DNA of 34,570 nt from an uncultured Eubacterium sp. (GTDB taxonomy: Bacteria; Bacillota; Clostridia; Lachnospirales; Lachnospiraceae). This document shows, one piece after another, positions 16,235 through 24,919 of this stretch; the first letter of the stretch is position 1; each line of letters starts with the position of its first letter. Below the pieces are notes generated by a model. That model did no database searches, was not told the DNA's origin, and saw only the letters and a program-made list of their open reading frames with translations. The position numbers and the translations under genes were made by a program. The DNA lies in contig CAJTTQ010000018.1 of assembly GCA_910579145.1 (NCBI GenBank), positions 1 through 34,570 of the forward strand, read 5' to 3'.

Positions 16235-18191
16235 AACCACACTTTTTAACCAGCTCACAGGAGCAAATCAGCATGTCGGAAATTTTCCGGGCGTGACGGT
16301 GGACAGTAAGGTGGGGAAGATCCGGGGGACGAGTGATGAAGTGGTCGATCTGCCAGGCATTTATTCCCTCTCCCCGTATACGCAGGAGGAGATCGTGACC
16401 CGGGATTTTTTGACCAGGGAACATCCAGACGGCATTATCAATATCATTGATGCCACCAATATCGAGCGGAATTTCTATCTGACGCTGCAGCTGATCCAGT
16501 TGGATATTCCGATGGTGATCGCGCTGAATATGATGGATGAAGTCCGGGCGAACGGCGGGACGATCAAAGTCAATGTGCTGAAAGAGGAGCTGGGCGTGCC
16601 GGTCGTCCCTATTTCAGCCAGCAAAAATGAAGGTGTGGACGAGCTGATCGATACGGTGCTAAAGACGGCGAAAGCGAGACGCAAACCGAAGCGGCAGGAT
16701 TTTTGTTCGGGGCCGGTACACCGCACGCTTCATGCCGTGGCGCATCTGGTGGAGGATCATGCCGAAAATATCGGCATTCCGGCGACTTTTGTGGCGTCAA
16801 AGCTGGTCGAGCGCGATGAGCCGCTGCTGGAATCACTGGATCTATCTGAAAATGAGATTGATATGATCGAGCACAGCGTCACCGAAATGGAACGCGAGAT
16901 GGATACCGACCGCAAGGCGGCCATTGCCGATATGCGGTATACGTTTATCGATAAGATCGTGAAGGATGCCGTCGTCAAGCCGAAGGAGAGCCTGCAGCAT
17001 GCCAGGAGCGTGAAGATCGACCGGATTTTGACGAACAAGTATTTAGCGATACCCATTTTCCTTTGTCTCATGTTTTTGATCTTCGCGCTGACATTCGGCA
17101 CGGTCGGAAGCTGGCTGTCGGATCTGCTCGGCGAGGGGATCGATGCGGTCAGTGTTTTTGTAGAGCAGGGGATGACCCGGCTGGAAGTAAACCCGGTTGT
17201 GCGCTCTCTTGTCGTAAACGGGATCATTACCGGTGTGGGGAGCGTGCTGTCGTTTGTGCCGGTCATTGTCATCCTGTTTTTCTTTCTTTCGATTTTAGAA
17301 GACAGCGGCTATATGGCCAGGGTCGCGTTTGTCATGGATAAACTGCTCCGAAAGATCGGACTTTCGGGGAGGAGTTTCGTGCCGATGCTCATCGGTTTCG
17401 GCTGCACGGTTCCGGCTGTCATGTCTGCCCGTACGCTGTCAAGTGAGCGTGACCGAAAGATGACGATACTGCTCACGCCGTTTATGAGCTGCAGCGCGAA
17501 GCTGCCGATCTACGGAATCTTTACGCTGACTTTTTTCCCGCGGTACCGCGGACTGGTGATGATCGCCCTCTATCTGACGGGTATTCTGATGGCGGTACTG
17601 TGCGGGCTTATTTTTAATAAGACGCTGTTTCGCGGAAAACCGGTGCCGTTTGTGATGGAACTGCCGAATTACCGGCTGCCGAGCGCGAAAAGCGTCGGTA
17701 TGCTTTTGTGGGATAAGGCAAAAGATTTTATCACGAGGGCGTTTACCATTATTTTTGTGGCGTCTATCGTGATCTGGTTTTTGCAGACATTTGATATACG
17801 GTTCAATGTGGTGGAGGACAGTGCGGACAGTATGCTGGCCTCGATCGGACACGTTCTGACGCCGGTGTTTGCGCCGCTCGGGATTACAGACTGGCGTATG
17901 TGCACGTCTCTTGTCGTCGGGTTTACGGCGAAGGAGGCGGTGGTCAGCTCGGCGGCCGTTTTGATGGGGACGACGACGGCGATGCTGCCCGATGTACTGT
18001 CAGGAGTGTTTTCTCCGGCGACGGCGTTTGTATTTCTGATCTTTACGCTGCTCTATACGCCATGTGTGGCGGCGATTTCTACGGTGGCGAAGGAACTGAA
18101 CCGGAAATGGGCGGTCTTTGTCGTGGTCTTCCAGATCGTCGTGGCCTGGATCGCGGCGTTTGCGGTAAGGGTTCTGGTGGGGTTGTTTTAA
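16197..18191 (+). CDS. feoB: FeoB ferrous-iron transporter
   Basis: A 664-residue inner-membrane Fe(II) permease with an N-terminal GTPase domain. G1 is GNQNCGKTT at residues 7-15, G2 in the FPGVTVD segment, G3 DLPGIYSLS at about 53-61, and G4 NMMDE at about 114. A GDI-like helical region follows, then about eight membrane segments from residue 280, including the gate repeats (GFGCTVPAVMSART and GFTAKEAVVSSAAVLMG). ATG 16197 has GGAGGG 5 bases upstream; earlier in-frame codons lie inside feoA. Length is slightly below the classical 700 or more but typical for Firmicutes. No Fur box is visible because the promoter is far upstream. Confidence 0.97.
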   Translation: MKFALAGNQNCGKTTLFNQLTGANQHVGNFPGVTVDSKVGKIRGTSDEVVDLPGIYSLSPYTQEEIVTRDFLTREHPDGIINIIDATNIERNFYLTLQLIQLDIPMVIALNMMDEVRANGGTIKVNVLKEELGVPVVPISASKNEGVDELIDTVLKTAKARRKPKRQDFCSGPVHRTLHAVAHLVEDHAENIGIPATFVASKLVERDEPLLESLDLSENEIDMIEHSVTEMEREMDTDRKAAIADMRYTFIDKIVKDAVVKPKESLQHARSVKIDRILTNKYLAIPIFLCLMFLIFALTFGTVGSWLSDLLGEGIDAVSVFVEQGMTRLEVNPVVRSLVVNGIITGVGSVLSFVPVIVILFFFLSILEDSGYMARVAFVMDKLLRKIGLSGRSFVPMLIGFGCTVPAVMSARTLSSERDRKMTILLTPFMSCSAKLPIYGIFTLTFFPRYRGLVMIALYLTGILMAVLCGLIFNKTLFRGKPVPFVMELPNYRLPSAKSVGMLLWDKAKDFITRAFTIIFVASIVIWFLQTFDIRFNVVEDSADSMLASIGHVLTPVFAPLGITDWRMCTSLVVGFTAKEAVVSSAAVLMGTTTAMLPDVLSGVFSPATAFVFLIFTLLYTPCVAAISTVAKELNRKWAVFVVVFQIVVAWIAAFAVRVLVGLF

Positions 18192-18210
18192 GATGATATG
18201 AGGAGGGGTT

Positions 18211-18855
18211 ATGGAGACAGGAAAGAAGATGATAACTCTTTATCACGGTTCAAAATCGGGGATCCGCGGGGAGATCGCTCCGATCAGCCGGGAGCGCTGT
18301 GATTTTGGCAAAGGGTTTTATATGGGGACGGACCGCGCGCAGCCACTTACGCTGATCTGTAATTATCCAAAGGCTATCCTATACACACTACGTGTCGATC
18401 TGTCAAATTTAAACATTTATGACGTGCGGGTTGGGATGGAGTGGGCGCTGCTTATCGCGTTTCATCGTGGAAAGATGAGAGGTTTGAAACATGAAAAAAT
18501 CTACAAGCGTTTTGAGGATGTAAGGAATCGCTTTGATATGATAATCGGTTATATTGCCGATGATAGGATGTTTGTTGTCCTGGACCGCTTTTTTAACGGT
18601 GAGATCACGGATATTGCGCTGGTCAATAGCCTTTCCGCGTTGAAACTGGGGAAACAATATGCTGCGCTGACAGAGAAAGCGTGTAAACAGATTGAGATCG
18701 TGGAACAACAGGTAATATCAGAAGATGAGCGCGAAAAGCGAAAACAGGAGAGTGAAGAAAACCGTTCGAAAGGTATTGCGCTGGCAGATGAAATTTGCCG
18801 CAAATATCGTCGTGAAGGACGTTTCTTTGACGAAATCTTAGAGGCAGGTGGATGA
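18211..18855 (+). CDS. DUF3990 (ADP-ribosyltransferase-like) protein, candidate toxin
   Basis: A 214-residue protein recognisable as the DUF3990 family. The N-terminal half has the ART-like landmarks LYHGS (His12) and DFGKGFYMGTD (Tyr37), followed by DMIIGYIADDRMF (109-121) and a third motif LGKQYAALTEKA (Gln149). This suggests an H-Y-Q type triad as in PARP-like transferases; the residue assignment is inference. The C-terminal 45 residues are highly charged helix. It would modify an unknown target with ADP-ribose. The start has GGAGGGG 4 bases upstream. It lies 19 bases after feoB and directly before a small gene whose start is 2 bases past its stop, the layout of a two-gene toxin-antitoxin or effector-partner module. 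Confidence 0.8.
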   Translation: METGKKMITLYHGSKSGIRGEIAPISRERCDFGKGFYMGTDRAQPLTLICNYPKAILYTLRVDLSNLNIYDVRVGMEWALLIAFHRGKMRGLKHEKIYKRFEDVRNRFDMIIGYIADDRMFVVLDRFFNGEITDIALVNSLSALKLGKQYAALTEKACKQIEIVEQQVISEDEREKRKQESEENRSKGIALADEICRKYRREGRFFDEILEAGG

Positions 18856-18856
18856 A

Positions 18857-19303
18857 ATGGAGAATTTTACTCTTGAAAAACGCCAGCTCTGTGATATACA
18901 GGGAAGGTTATTTGAACTTGCGCTGAAAATGGGGTATGATTGTCCGTCATTTATAGATGCTTTTATGAACAGTCGTTCTGCCGCCGCGCTGGATGATGTT
19001 TATGACCGGTTACAGTGGGCAGGAGAGGAGTATATACTGGAAGAACTGGATGAGGAAGCGCATGGATTAAAAAAGGCGGGCATCACCTATGACATAGAAG
19101 TTATGTACTGGGCCGGGTATACGTACCGCTACTGGCACTATTATACGAACGAATACAGTCGGGAAATCTATCAGATCGCGGATGCGGAGACAATGAAAGA
19201 GTGCTGGCCTGGGTTTCACACACTGGATGTGGAAATGGCGATCGATGATCTGAAAGAGATTTACAGACAGAAATGTGAAAACAAACGGGACGGCGGAAAA
19301 TAG
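18857..19303 (+). CDS. Small protein next to DUF3990, candidate antitoxin/partner
   Basis: A 148-residue protein with no catalytic motif that I can assign. It is acidic, with a helical N-terminal half (FIDAFMNSRSAAALDDVYDR, LQWAGEEYILEEL) and an aromatic-rich middle (DIEVMYWAGYTYRYWHYYTNE at about 85-105, quoted in part), ending in a MAIDDLKEIYRQK helix. I recall similar proteins beside DUF3990 genes in Lachnospiraceae, but cannot verify this here. ATG 18857 is chosen because AGGTGG lies 5 bases upstream; a GTG at 18848 overlaps the previous gene. No DNA-binding motif is evident, so autoregulation is not supported. It is followed by the promoter of the FGGY kinase. Confidence 0.65.
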   Translation: MENFTLEKRQLCDIQGRLFELALKMGYDCPSFIDAFMNSRSAAALDDVYDRLQWAGEEYILEELDEEAHGLKKAGITYDIEVMYWAGYTYRYWHYYTNEYSREIYQIADAETMKECWPGFHTLDVEMAIDDLKEIYRQKCENKRDGGK

Positions 19304-19318
19304 ATAGCCAAAAAGTGG

Positions 19319-19347
19319 TTGAAATGTAACAATGGATAGCTTATAAT
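19319..19347 (+). promoter_or_regulatory. Sigma-70-type promoter of the FGGY kinase gene
   Basis: TTGAAA (19319-19324) and perfect TATAAT (19342-19347), 17 bases apart, predict a start near 19354 and a leader of about 47 bases. It lacks the ATCA element seen before the -35 of the xylan promoters. Confidence 0.85.
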
Positions 19348-19400
19348 GAAAGAAAATGTCAGTCGAATGAAGTATCGACAGAATCAGGAGGATAGGAATC

Positions 19401-21008
19401 ATGGGGATTGCAAAAGACAGCGTAAAAGCGGCGATTGAGAGTGGAAAGACGGCGTTGGGTATCGAGTTTGGTTCTACGAGGATCAAGGCGGTTTTGGTCG
19501 GGGAAAATAATGAACCGATCGCGTCCGGCAGCCATGACTGGGAAAACCGGTTGGAACATGGAATCTGGACATACAGTCTGGATGATATCTGGACGGGACT
19601 GCAGGATAGTTATACGAAGCTGGCAAAGGATGTGGAAACGACATACGGAACGGTGCTCACGACGGTAGGAGCCATCGGGTTCAGCGCGATGATGCACGGA
19701 TATATGGCGTTTGACAAGGACGATAACCTTCTTGTCCCATTCCGCACATGGCGCAATACGATCACGGGGGAAGCTTCGGAGAAGCTGACGGAGATGTTCC
19801 AGTATAATATCCCGCAGCGATGGAGTATCGCCCATTTGTATCAGGCGATCTTAAACGGGGAAGAGCATGTAAAGGATATCGTGTTCCAGACGACGCTGGC
19901 GGGGTACATCCACTGGAAACTGACCGGTGAAAAAGTGCTCGGGGTCGGCGAGGCTTCGGGTATGTTCCCGATCGATATCCAGACGAAAAAGTTTGACGAG
20001 AAGATGATCGCTGCCTTTGAGGAGGCGGTAGCCGAAAAAGGATTTTCCTGGAAATTAAGTGAGATCCTCCCTAAAGTTCTCGTGGCAGGCGAGGCGGCAG
20101 GTACGCTGACTGAAGAAGGGGCAAAACTGCTCGATGTGTCAGGAAACCTGAAAGCAGGCATTCCGCTCTGTCCGCCGGAAGGAGATGCCGGAACCGGAAT
20201 GGCTGCGACGAACAGCGTAGCGGTGCGGACCGGAAATGTCTCGGCAGGTACGTCGGTGTTTGCGATGATCGTTTTGGAGAAAGAGTTGTCGAAAGTGTAT
20301 CCAGAGATCGATCTGGTGACGACGCCGTCTGGAAACCTGGTCGGTATGGTACACTGTAATAACTGTACATCGGATCTGAACGCCTGGGTCAATCTGTTTA
20401 AGGAATTTGCCGACAGCTTTGGCGTGAAAACGGATATGGATCAATTGTTCTCGACTTTGTACAATAAAGCGCTGGAGGGGGATGCCGACGGCGGCGGACT
20501 TCTTGCGTATAATTATTTCTCGGGCGAGCATATTACGGGATTTGAACAGGGACGTCCGATGATCGTGCGCACGCCGGACAGCAAGTTTAATCTAGCAAAC
20601 TTTATGCGCGTGAACCTGTTTACGTCGCTCGGTGCCCTGAAAGTAGGGCTGGATATCCTGTTGAAACAGGAGGGCGTCAAGGTGGATAAAATACTGGGCC
20701 ACGGCGGACTCTTTAAGACGAAAGGCGTCGGACAGAAGATCATGGCGGCTGCGATGAATGCTCCGGTATCCGTGATGGAGACAGCCGGGGAAGGCGGCGC
20801 CTGGGGGATTGCTCTGTTAGCTTCTTATATGAAGAACAAAAAATCGGACGAGTCGCTTGATACGTATTTGGCGGAACAGGTATTTGCCGGTTCAGAAGGC
20901 GTTTCGATGGAGCCGGATCCGGTTGATGTCAAAGGGTTTGACGCGTTTATCGAGCGTTATAAGGCCGGACTTCCGATCGAACATGCGGCCGTTGAGTATC
21001 TGAACTAG
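19401..21008 (+). CDS. FGGY-family carbohydrate kinase (pentulose kinase type, substrate unknown)
   Basis: A 535-residue cytosolic sugar kinase with two ASKHA domains. Visible family features are the N-terminal phosphate loop LGIEFGSTRIKAVLV (19-33), IGFSAMMHGYMAFD (92-105), the catalytic-base region EGDAGTGM (Asp262), SAGTSVFAMI near 280 and the ATP-binding GHGGLF...AGEGGAWGIALLA near the C-terminus. It differs clearly from the XylB fragment at the right edge of the window, so it is unlikely to be the main xylulokinase. L-ribulose is a reasonable candidate given arabinoxylan use, but this is inference. AGGAGG lies about 10 bases before the ATG. The next gene begins 9 bases after its stop. 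Confidence 0.88.
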   Translation: MGIAKDSVKAAIESGKTALGIEFGSTRIKAVLVGENNEPIASGSHDWENRLEHGIWTYSLDDIWTGLQDSYTKLAKDVETTYGTVLTTVGAIGFSAMMHGYMAFDKDDNLLVPFRTWRNTITGEASEKLTEMFQYNIPQRWSIAHLYQAILNGEEHVKDIVFQTTLAGYIHWKLTGEKVLGVGEASGMFPIDIQTKKFDEKMIAAFEEAVAEKGFSWKLSEILPKVLVAGEAAGTLTEEGAKLLDVSGNLKAGIPLCPPEGDAGTGMAATNSVAVRTGNVSAGTSVFAMIVLEKELSKVYPEIDLVTTPSGNLVGMVHCNNCTSDLNAWVNLFKEFADSFGVKTDMDQLFSTLYNKALEGDADGGGLLAYNYFSGEHITGFEQGRPMIVRTPDSKFNLANFMRVNLFTSLGALKVGLDILLKQEGVKVDKILGHGGLFKTKGVGQKIMAAAMNAPVSVMETAGEGGAWGIALLASYMKNKKSDESLDTYLAEQVFAGSEGVSMEPDPVDVKGFDAFIERYKAGLPIEHAAVEYLN

Positions 21009-21017
21009 TTCCGCGTT

Positions 21018-22991
21018 ATGGAGGATCGTTTTTTACCGATGTCCAGGGCGGACATGGAAAAGAGGGGTTGGGATCAATGTGATTTTGTTTATGTCATCGG
21101 AGACGCGTATGTCGATCATTCTTCGTTCGGACACGCCATCATCAGCCGGCATTTGGAAGCGCACGGTTATAAGGTGGGCATTATTTCCCAGCCGGACTGG
21201 AAGTCAGATGAGAGCATCGCGGTACTCGGTGAACCGCGCCTTGCGTTTCTCGTGAGCAGCGGCAATATGGATTCGATGGTCAATCACTATACGGTCAATA
21301 AAAAACGGCGCGCGTCCGACAGCTACTCGCCGGGCGGCGCAGCCGGAAAACGGCCGGATCATGCGGCTGTCGTCTATTCGAACCTCATCCGCAGAACATT
21401 TAAGGAGACGCCGATCATCCTCGGCGGCATTGAGGCGAGCCTGCGGCGTCTGGCGCATTATGATTACTGGTCGGACCAGGTGAAGCGCTCGATCCTGCTC
21501 GACTCCGGTGCGGATCTCATTTCTTACGGAATGGGGGAACACAGCATTCTGGAGATTGCGGAAGCGCTGGACAGCGGTATGGATGTGAGGGATCTTACGT
21601 ATGTCCCCGGGACGGTGTACCGGACGAAAGAGGGCACCGATGTATATAATGCCCGTGTCCTGCCATCCTATGAAGAGATCATGCGGGATAAACGAAAATA
21701 TGCCGAGAGTTTTATGATCCAGTATGAAAATACGGATCCTTATACGGCACAGGTGCTTGTGGAGAGGTATCCGGGAAAGGTTCTCATCGTGCAGAACCCG
21801 CCGTCGATGCCGCTCCGTGCGCAGGAAATGGATGATGTGTATTCGTATCCCTATGCGGGATGCGCGCATCCGAGCTATGCGGCTGCGGGCGGCGTTCCGG
21901 CGATCCGGGAGGTAAAGTTCAGCCTGACAAGCTGCCGCGGCTGTTTTGGCGGCTGTCATTTCTGTGCGCTGACGTTCCATCAGGGGCGCATCGTACAGGT
22001 CCGCAGCCATGAGTCCATTCTGGCAGAGGCGGAGAGGATGACGAGGGATCGGGATTTTAAGGGATATATCCACGATGTCGGCGGCCCGACGGCGAATTTT
22101 AGGCATCCGTCGTGCGCCAAACAGGAAGCGCACGGTGTCTGTGCGAAAAAGCAGTGCCTGTTTCCGAAACCGTGTGAAAACCTGAATGCCAGCCATAAGG
22201 ATTATGTAAACCTTCTCCGGAAATTGAGGAAGCTGCCGAACGTGAAGAAGGTGTTTGTGCGCTCTGGCATCCGGTTTGACTATGTGATGACGGATTCGGA
22301 CGATACATTTTTGCGGGAATTATGCGAGCATCATATCAGCGGCCAGCTGCGGGTGGCGCCGGAACATGTTTCGAACGCGGTGCTCCGTGCGATGGGAAAG
22401 CCGGAACATGGCGTGTACCAGTCGTTTTTGCGGCGGTACGGAAGGGTAAACGGGAAGACGGGAAAGGCGCAGTATGCCGTTCCGTATCTCATGTCTTCTC
22501 ATCCGGGTTCGACGCTCAAGGAAGCGGTGGAGCTTGCCGAATATGTGCGGGACCTGGGGTACATGCCCGAGCAGGTGCAGGATTTTTACCCGACGCCGGG
22601 GACCATTTCTACCTGTATGTATCATACGGGGTTTGATCCGCGTACGATGAAGCCGGTTTATGTGCCGAAATCCCCGCGGGAAAAGGCGATGCAGCGCGCG
22701 TTGATCCAGTACCGGAAACCGGAAAACTACGAACTTGTGAAAGAGGCGCTCCACCGGGCGGGGAGGACGGATCTTATCGGTTTTGGAGAGAAGTGTCTCA
22801 TTCCGCCGCGGAAGATCGGGAAAGGGCGGTCTGGGGGTTCTGCGAAAGATTGGGAAGGCAACGGACGACGCGTGCCAAAACGGGTTTCAGTAGAACAGGA
22901 CCGAGGGCCGGAGCGCCCCGTGAAAAATCGGTCAGGAAACGGGAGAGGGAAGAGTGTCAGAAAACAGGGAAGAAAAGGAAACAGGAAATAA
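21018..22991 (+). CDS. YgiQ-family radical SAM protein
   Basis: A 657-residue protein of the YgiQ/UPF0313 family, whose reaction is not established. Residues 1-290 form the family N-terminal region (RFLPMSRADMEKRGWD, DAYVDHSSFGHAI, GGIEASLRRLAHYDYW). The radical SAM cluster motif is Cys309-x3-Cys313-x2-Cys316 (CFGGCHFC), followed by SAM barrel segments (IHDVGGPTANF) and the C-terminal GTISTCMYHTG region. The last 60 residues are a very basic, low-complexity tail. The ATG at 21018 fits the family N-terminus, but no good ribosome site is visible, so translation may be coupled to the kinase gene 9 bases upstream. Confidence 0.92.
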   Translation: MEDRFLPMSRADMEKRGWDQCDFVYVIGDAYVDHSSFGHAIISRHLEAHGYKVGIISQPDWKSDESIAVLGEPRLAFLVSSGNMDSMVNHYTVNKKRRASDSYSPGGAAGKRPDHAAVVYSNLIRRTFKETPIILGGIEASLRRLAHYDYWSDQVKRSILLDSGADLISYGMGEHSILEIAEALDSGMDVRDLTYVPGTVYRTKEGTDVYNARVLPSYEEIMRDKRKYAESFMIQYENTDPYTAQVLVERYPGKVLIVQNPPSMPLRAQEMDDVYSYPYAGCAHPSYAAAGGVPAIREVKFSLTSCRGCFGGCHFCALTFHQGRIVQVRSHESILAEAERMTRDRDFKGYIHDVGGPTANFRHPSCAKQEAHGVCAKKQCLFPKPCENLNASHKDYVNLLRKLRKLPNVKKVFVRSGIRFDYVMTDSDDTFLRELCEHHISGQLRVAPEHVSNAVLRAMGKPEHGVYQSFLRRYGRVNGKTGKAQYAVPYLMSSHPGSTLKEAVELAEYVRDLGYMPEQVQDFYPTPGTISTCMYHTGFDPRTMKPVYVPKSPREKAMQRALIQYRKPENYELVKEALHRAGRTDLIGFGEKCLIPPRKIGKGRSGGSAKDWEGNGRRVPKRVSVEQDRGPERPVKNRSGNGRGKSVRKQGRKGNRK

Positions 22992-23036
22992 GCTGGAAAA
23001 ACAGTGAGTGAAGAAAGAAATGAGGGTTGAGTTGAA

Positions 23037-24065
23037 ATGAAGATATTAGTGACAGGCGGCGCCGGATTTATCGGCGGAAATTTTGTGCATCATATGGTAA
23101 AGAAGTATCCAGAGGATCAGATCATCAATCTGGACCTGCTTACGTATGCGGGAAATCTGGAGACCCTGAAACCGGTAGAGGACAAGCCGAATTACAAATT
23201 TGTGCGCGGGGACATCGCTGACCGCGATTTTGTGATGGATCTGTTTGATAAAGAGCGGCCGGACTATGTCGTGAATTTTGCCGCGGAGAGCCATGTCGAC
23301 CGTTCGATCACGGATCCGGGTGTCTTTGTGAGGACAAATGTCATGGGAACCCAGGTGCTTTTGGACGCGTCGAAAGAATATGGCGTCAAGCGCTATCATC
23401 AGGTATCGACCGATGAGGTTTACGGCGATCTGCCGCTTGACCGGCCGGATCTCTTTTTCCATGAAGATACACCGCTCCACACGTCAAGTCCTTATTCGTC
23501 GAGTAAGGCGAGTGCCGATCTTTTTGTTCTCGCCTATGAGCGCACGTATGGACTGCCAGTCACGATTTCACGCTGTTCGAATAATTACGGCCCCTATCAT
23601 TTCCCGGAGAAGCTGATCCCGCTCATTATTTCGAGGGCGCTGGCGGATGAGAAACTGCCGGTATATGGGAAGGGCGAGAATGTGCGCGACTGGCTGCATG
23701 TTTCCGATCACTGTGAGGCCATTGACCTTATCATCCATAAAGGAAAACCGGGTGAAGTGTACAATGTGGGAGGCCATAACGAAAAAACAAACCTGGAAGT
23801 TGTGAAAACGATACTGAAAGCGCTTCATAAGCCAGAAAGCCTGATCGAGTTCGTGACAGACCGTCCAGGGCACGATCTGCGCTACGCGATCGATCCGACG
23901 AAACTGGAGACGGAGCTTGGCTGGAAGCCGAAATATACGTTTGAGACGGGGATCCGCCAGACGATCGACTGGTATTTAGAGAACCGCGAATGGTGGGAGA
24001 ATATCATCAGCGGCGAGTACGCCAATTATTTCGAGAAAATGTACGGGGAGGACTTATCAGAATGA
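23037..24065 (+). CDS. rmlB: dTDP-glucose 4,6-dehydratase
   Basis: A 342-residue short-chain dehydrogenase-type enzyme that converts dTDP-glucose to dTDP-4-keto-6-deoxyglucose, the second step of dTDP-L-rhamnose synthesis. The NAD-binding TGGAGFIGGNF is at residues 6-16, the family STDEVYGDL motif at about 130, and the catalytic Tyr and Lys in PYSSSKAS at about 157-164. RPGHDLRYAID near 276 is also diagnostic. It overlaps rmlD by ATGA and lies 45 bases after the radical SAM gene with no terminator, so a common transcript is likely. The other pathway genes are rmlD next to it and rmlA 7 kb away; rmlC is not in the window. Confidence 0.96.
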   Translation: MKILVTGGAGFIGGNFVHHMVKKYPEDQIINLDLLTYAGNLETLKPVEDKPNYKFVRGDIADRDFVMDLFDKERPDYVVNFAAESHVDRSITDPGVFVRTNVMGTQVLLDASKEYGVKRYHQVSTDEVYGDLPLDRPDLFFHEDTPLHTSSPYSSSKASADLFVLAYERTYGLPVTISRCSNNYGPYHFPEKLIPLIISRALADEKLPVYGKGENVRDWLHVSDHCEAIDLIIHKGKPGEVYNVGGHNEKTNLEVVKTILKALHKPESLIEFVTDRPGHDLRYAIDPTKLETELGWKPKYTFETGIRQTIDWYLENREWWENIISGEYANYFEKMYGEDLSE

Positions 24066-24910
24066 AAGTGCTGGTAACTGGGATAGGGGGACAGCTCGGT
24101 CACGATGTCGTGCGGGAACTGGAACAACGCGGGCATGAGGTAGTCGGCGTCGGACGTGACGAGATGGATATCACTGACGCGGAAAAAGTGGGAGGAGTCA
24201 TCCGGGCCTGCGCGCCGGATGCCGTGATCCACTGCAGCGCGTATACGGCGGTGGATCGTGCGGAGGATGAAGCCGATCAGTGCCGTAAGGTAAATGTGGA
24301 AGGGACGAAAAATATCGCGGAGGTCTGTGCAGAACTGGATTGCAAGATGATCTATATCAGTACCGATTTTGTGTTTTCCGGGGAGGGAGAGCGCCCCTGG
24401 GAGACGGATGATGCAGCAGGCCCGATCAGTGTATACGGCAGGACAAAATATGAGGGAGAAGCCGAGGTTAAATCAAGATTAGATAAGTTCTTTATCGTGC
24501 GTATTTCCTGGGTGTTTGGGAAAAACGGAAATAACTTTGTCAAGACAATGCTACGCATCGGAAAAGAGAACGGTGCCGTGAAGGTGGTAGACGATCAGAT
24601 CGGTTCTCCTACCTACACGCGAGATATGGCAGTTCTTCTCGCAGACATGGTGCAGACGGAAAAATACGGTGTGTATCACGCATCCAATGAGGGCTTCTGC
24701 AGCTGGTATGAATTTGCGAAGGAGATTTTCCGCCTGGCAGGAATGGACGAGGTTTCTGTGACGCCAATCACGAGCGATCAGTTTCCGGCAAAAGCTAAAC
24801 GCCCATTTAACAGCCGGATGAGCAAAGAAAAACTGATTAAAGAAGGGTTTAATAAATTGCCTTCTTGGCAGGACGCGCTAATAAGGTATATGCAGGAACT
24901 GGATAGATAA
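24062..24910 (+). CDS. rmlD: dTDP-4-dehydrorhamnose reductase
   Basis: A 282-residue NAD(P)H-dependent reductase for the last step of dTDP-L-rhamnose synthesis. The Rossmann motif TGIGGQLGHDV is at residues 6-16; ALSOTYPICAL segments are AYTAVDRAEDE, YISTDFVFSGE and the catalytic YGRTKYEGE; ISWVFGKNGNNFVKTM follows. ATG 24062 overlaps the rmlB stop by four bases and has GGGGAGG about 10 bases upstream. It ends only 9 bases from the stop of the convergent penicillin-binding protein gene, leaving no room for a separate terminator. Confidence 0.95.
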   Translation: MKVLVTGIGGQLGHDVVRELEQRGHEVVGVGRDEMDITDAEKVGGVIRACAPDAVIHCSAYTAVDRAEDEADQCRKVNVEGTKNIAEVCAELDCKMIYISTDFVFSGEGERPWETDDAAGPISVYGRTKYEGEAEVKSRLDKFFIVRISWVFGKNGNNFVKTMLRIGKENGAVKVVDDQIGSPTYTRDMAVLLADMVQTEKYGVYHASNEGFCSWYEFAKEIFRLAGMDEVSVTPITSDQFPAKAKRPFNSRMSKEKLIKEGFNKLPSWQDALIRYMQELDR

Positions 24911-24919
24911 AACATGGCG

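Noticed and set aside
21204..22196. 330-codon open frame on the minus strand opposite the radical SAM gene
   Set aside because: It lies wholly antisense to a gene with clear family motifs, gives an Arg/His/Ile-rich sequence without domains, and is a typical shadow in GC-rich coding sequence.
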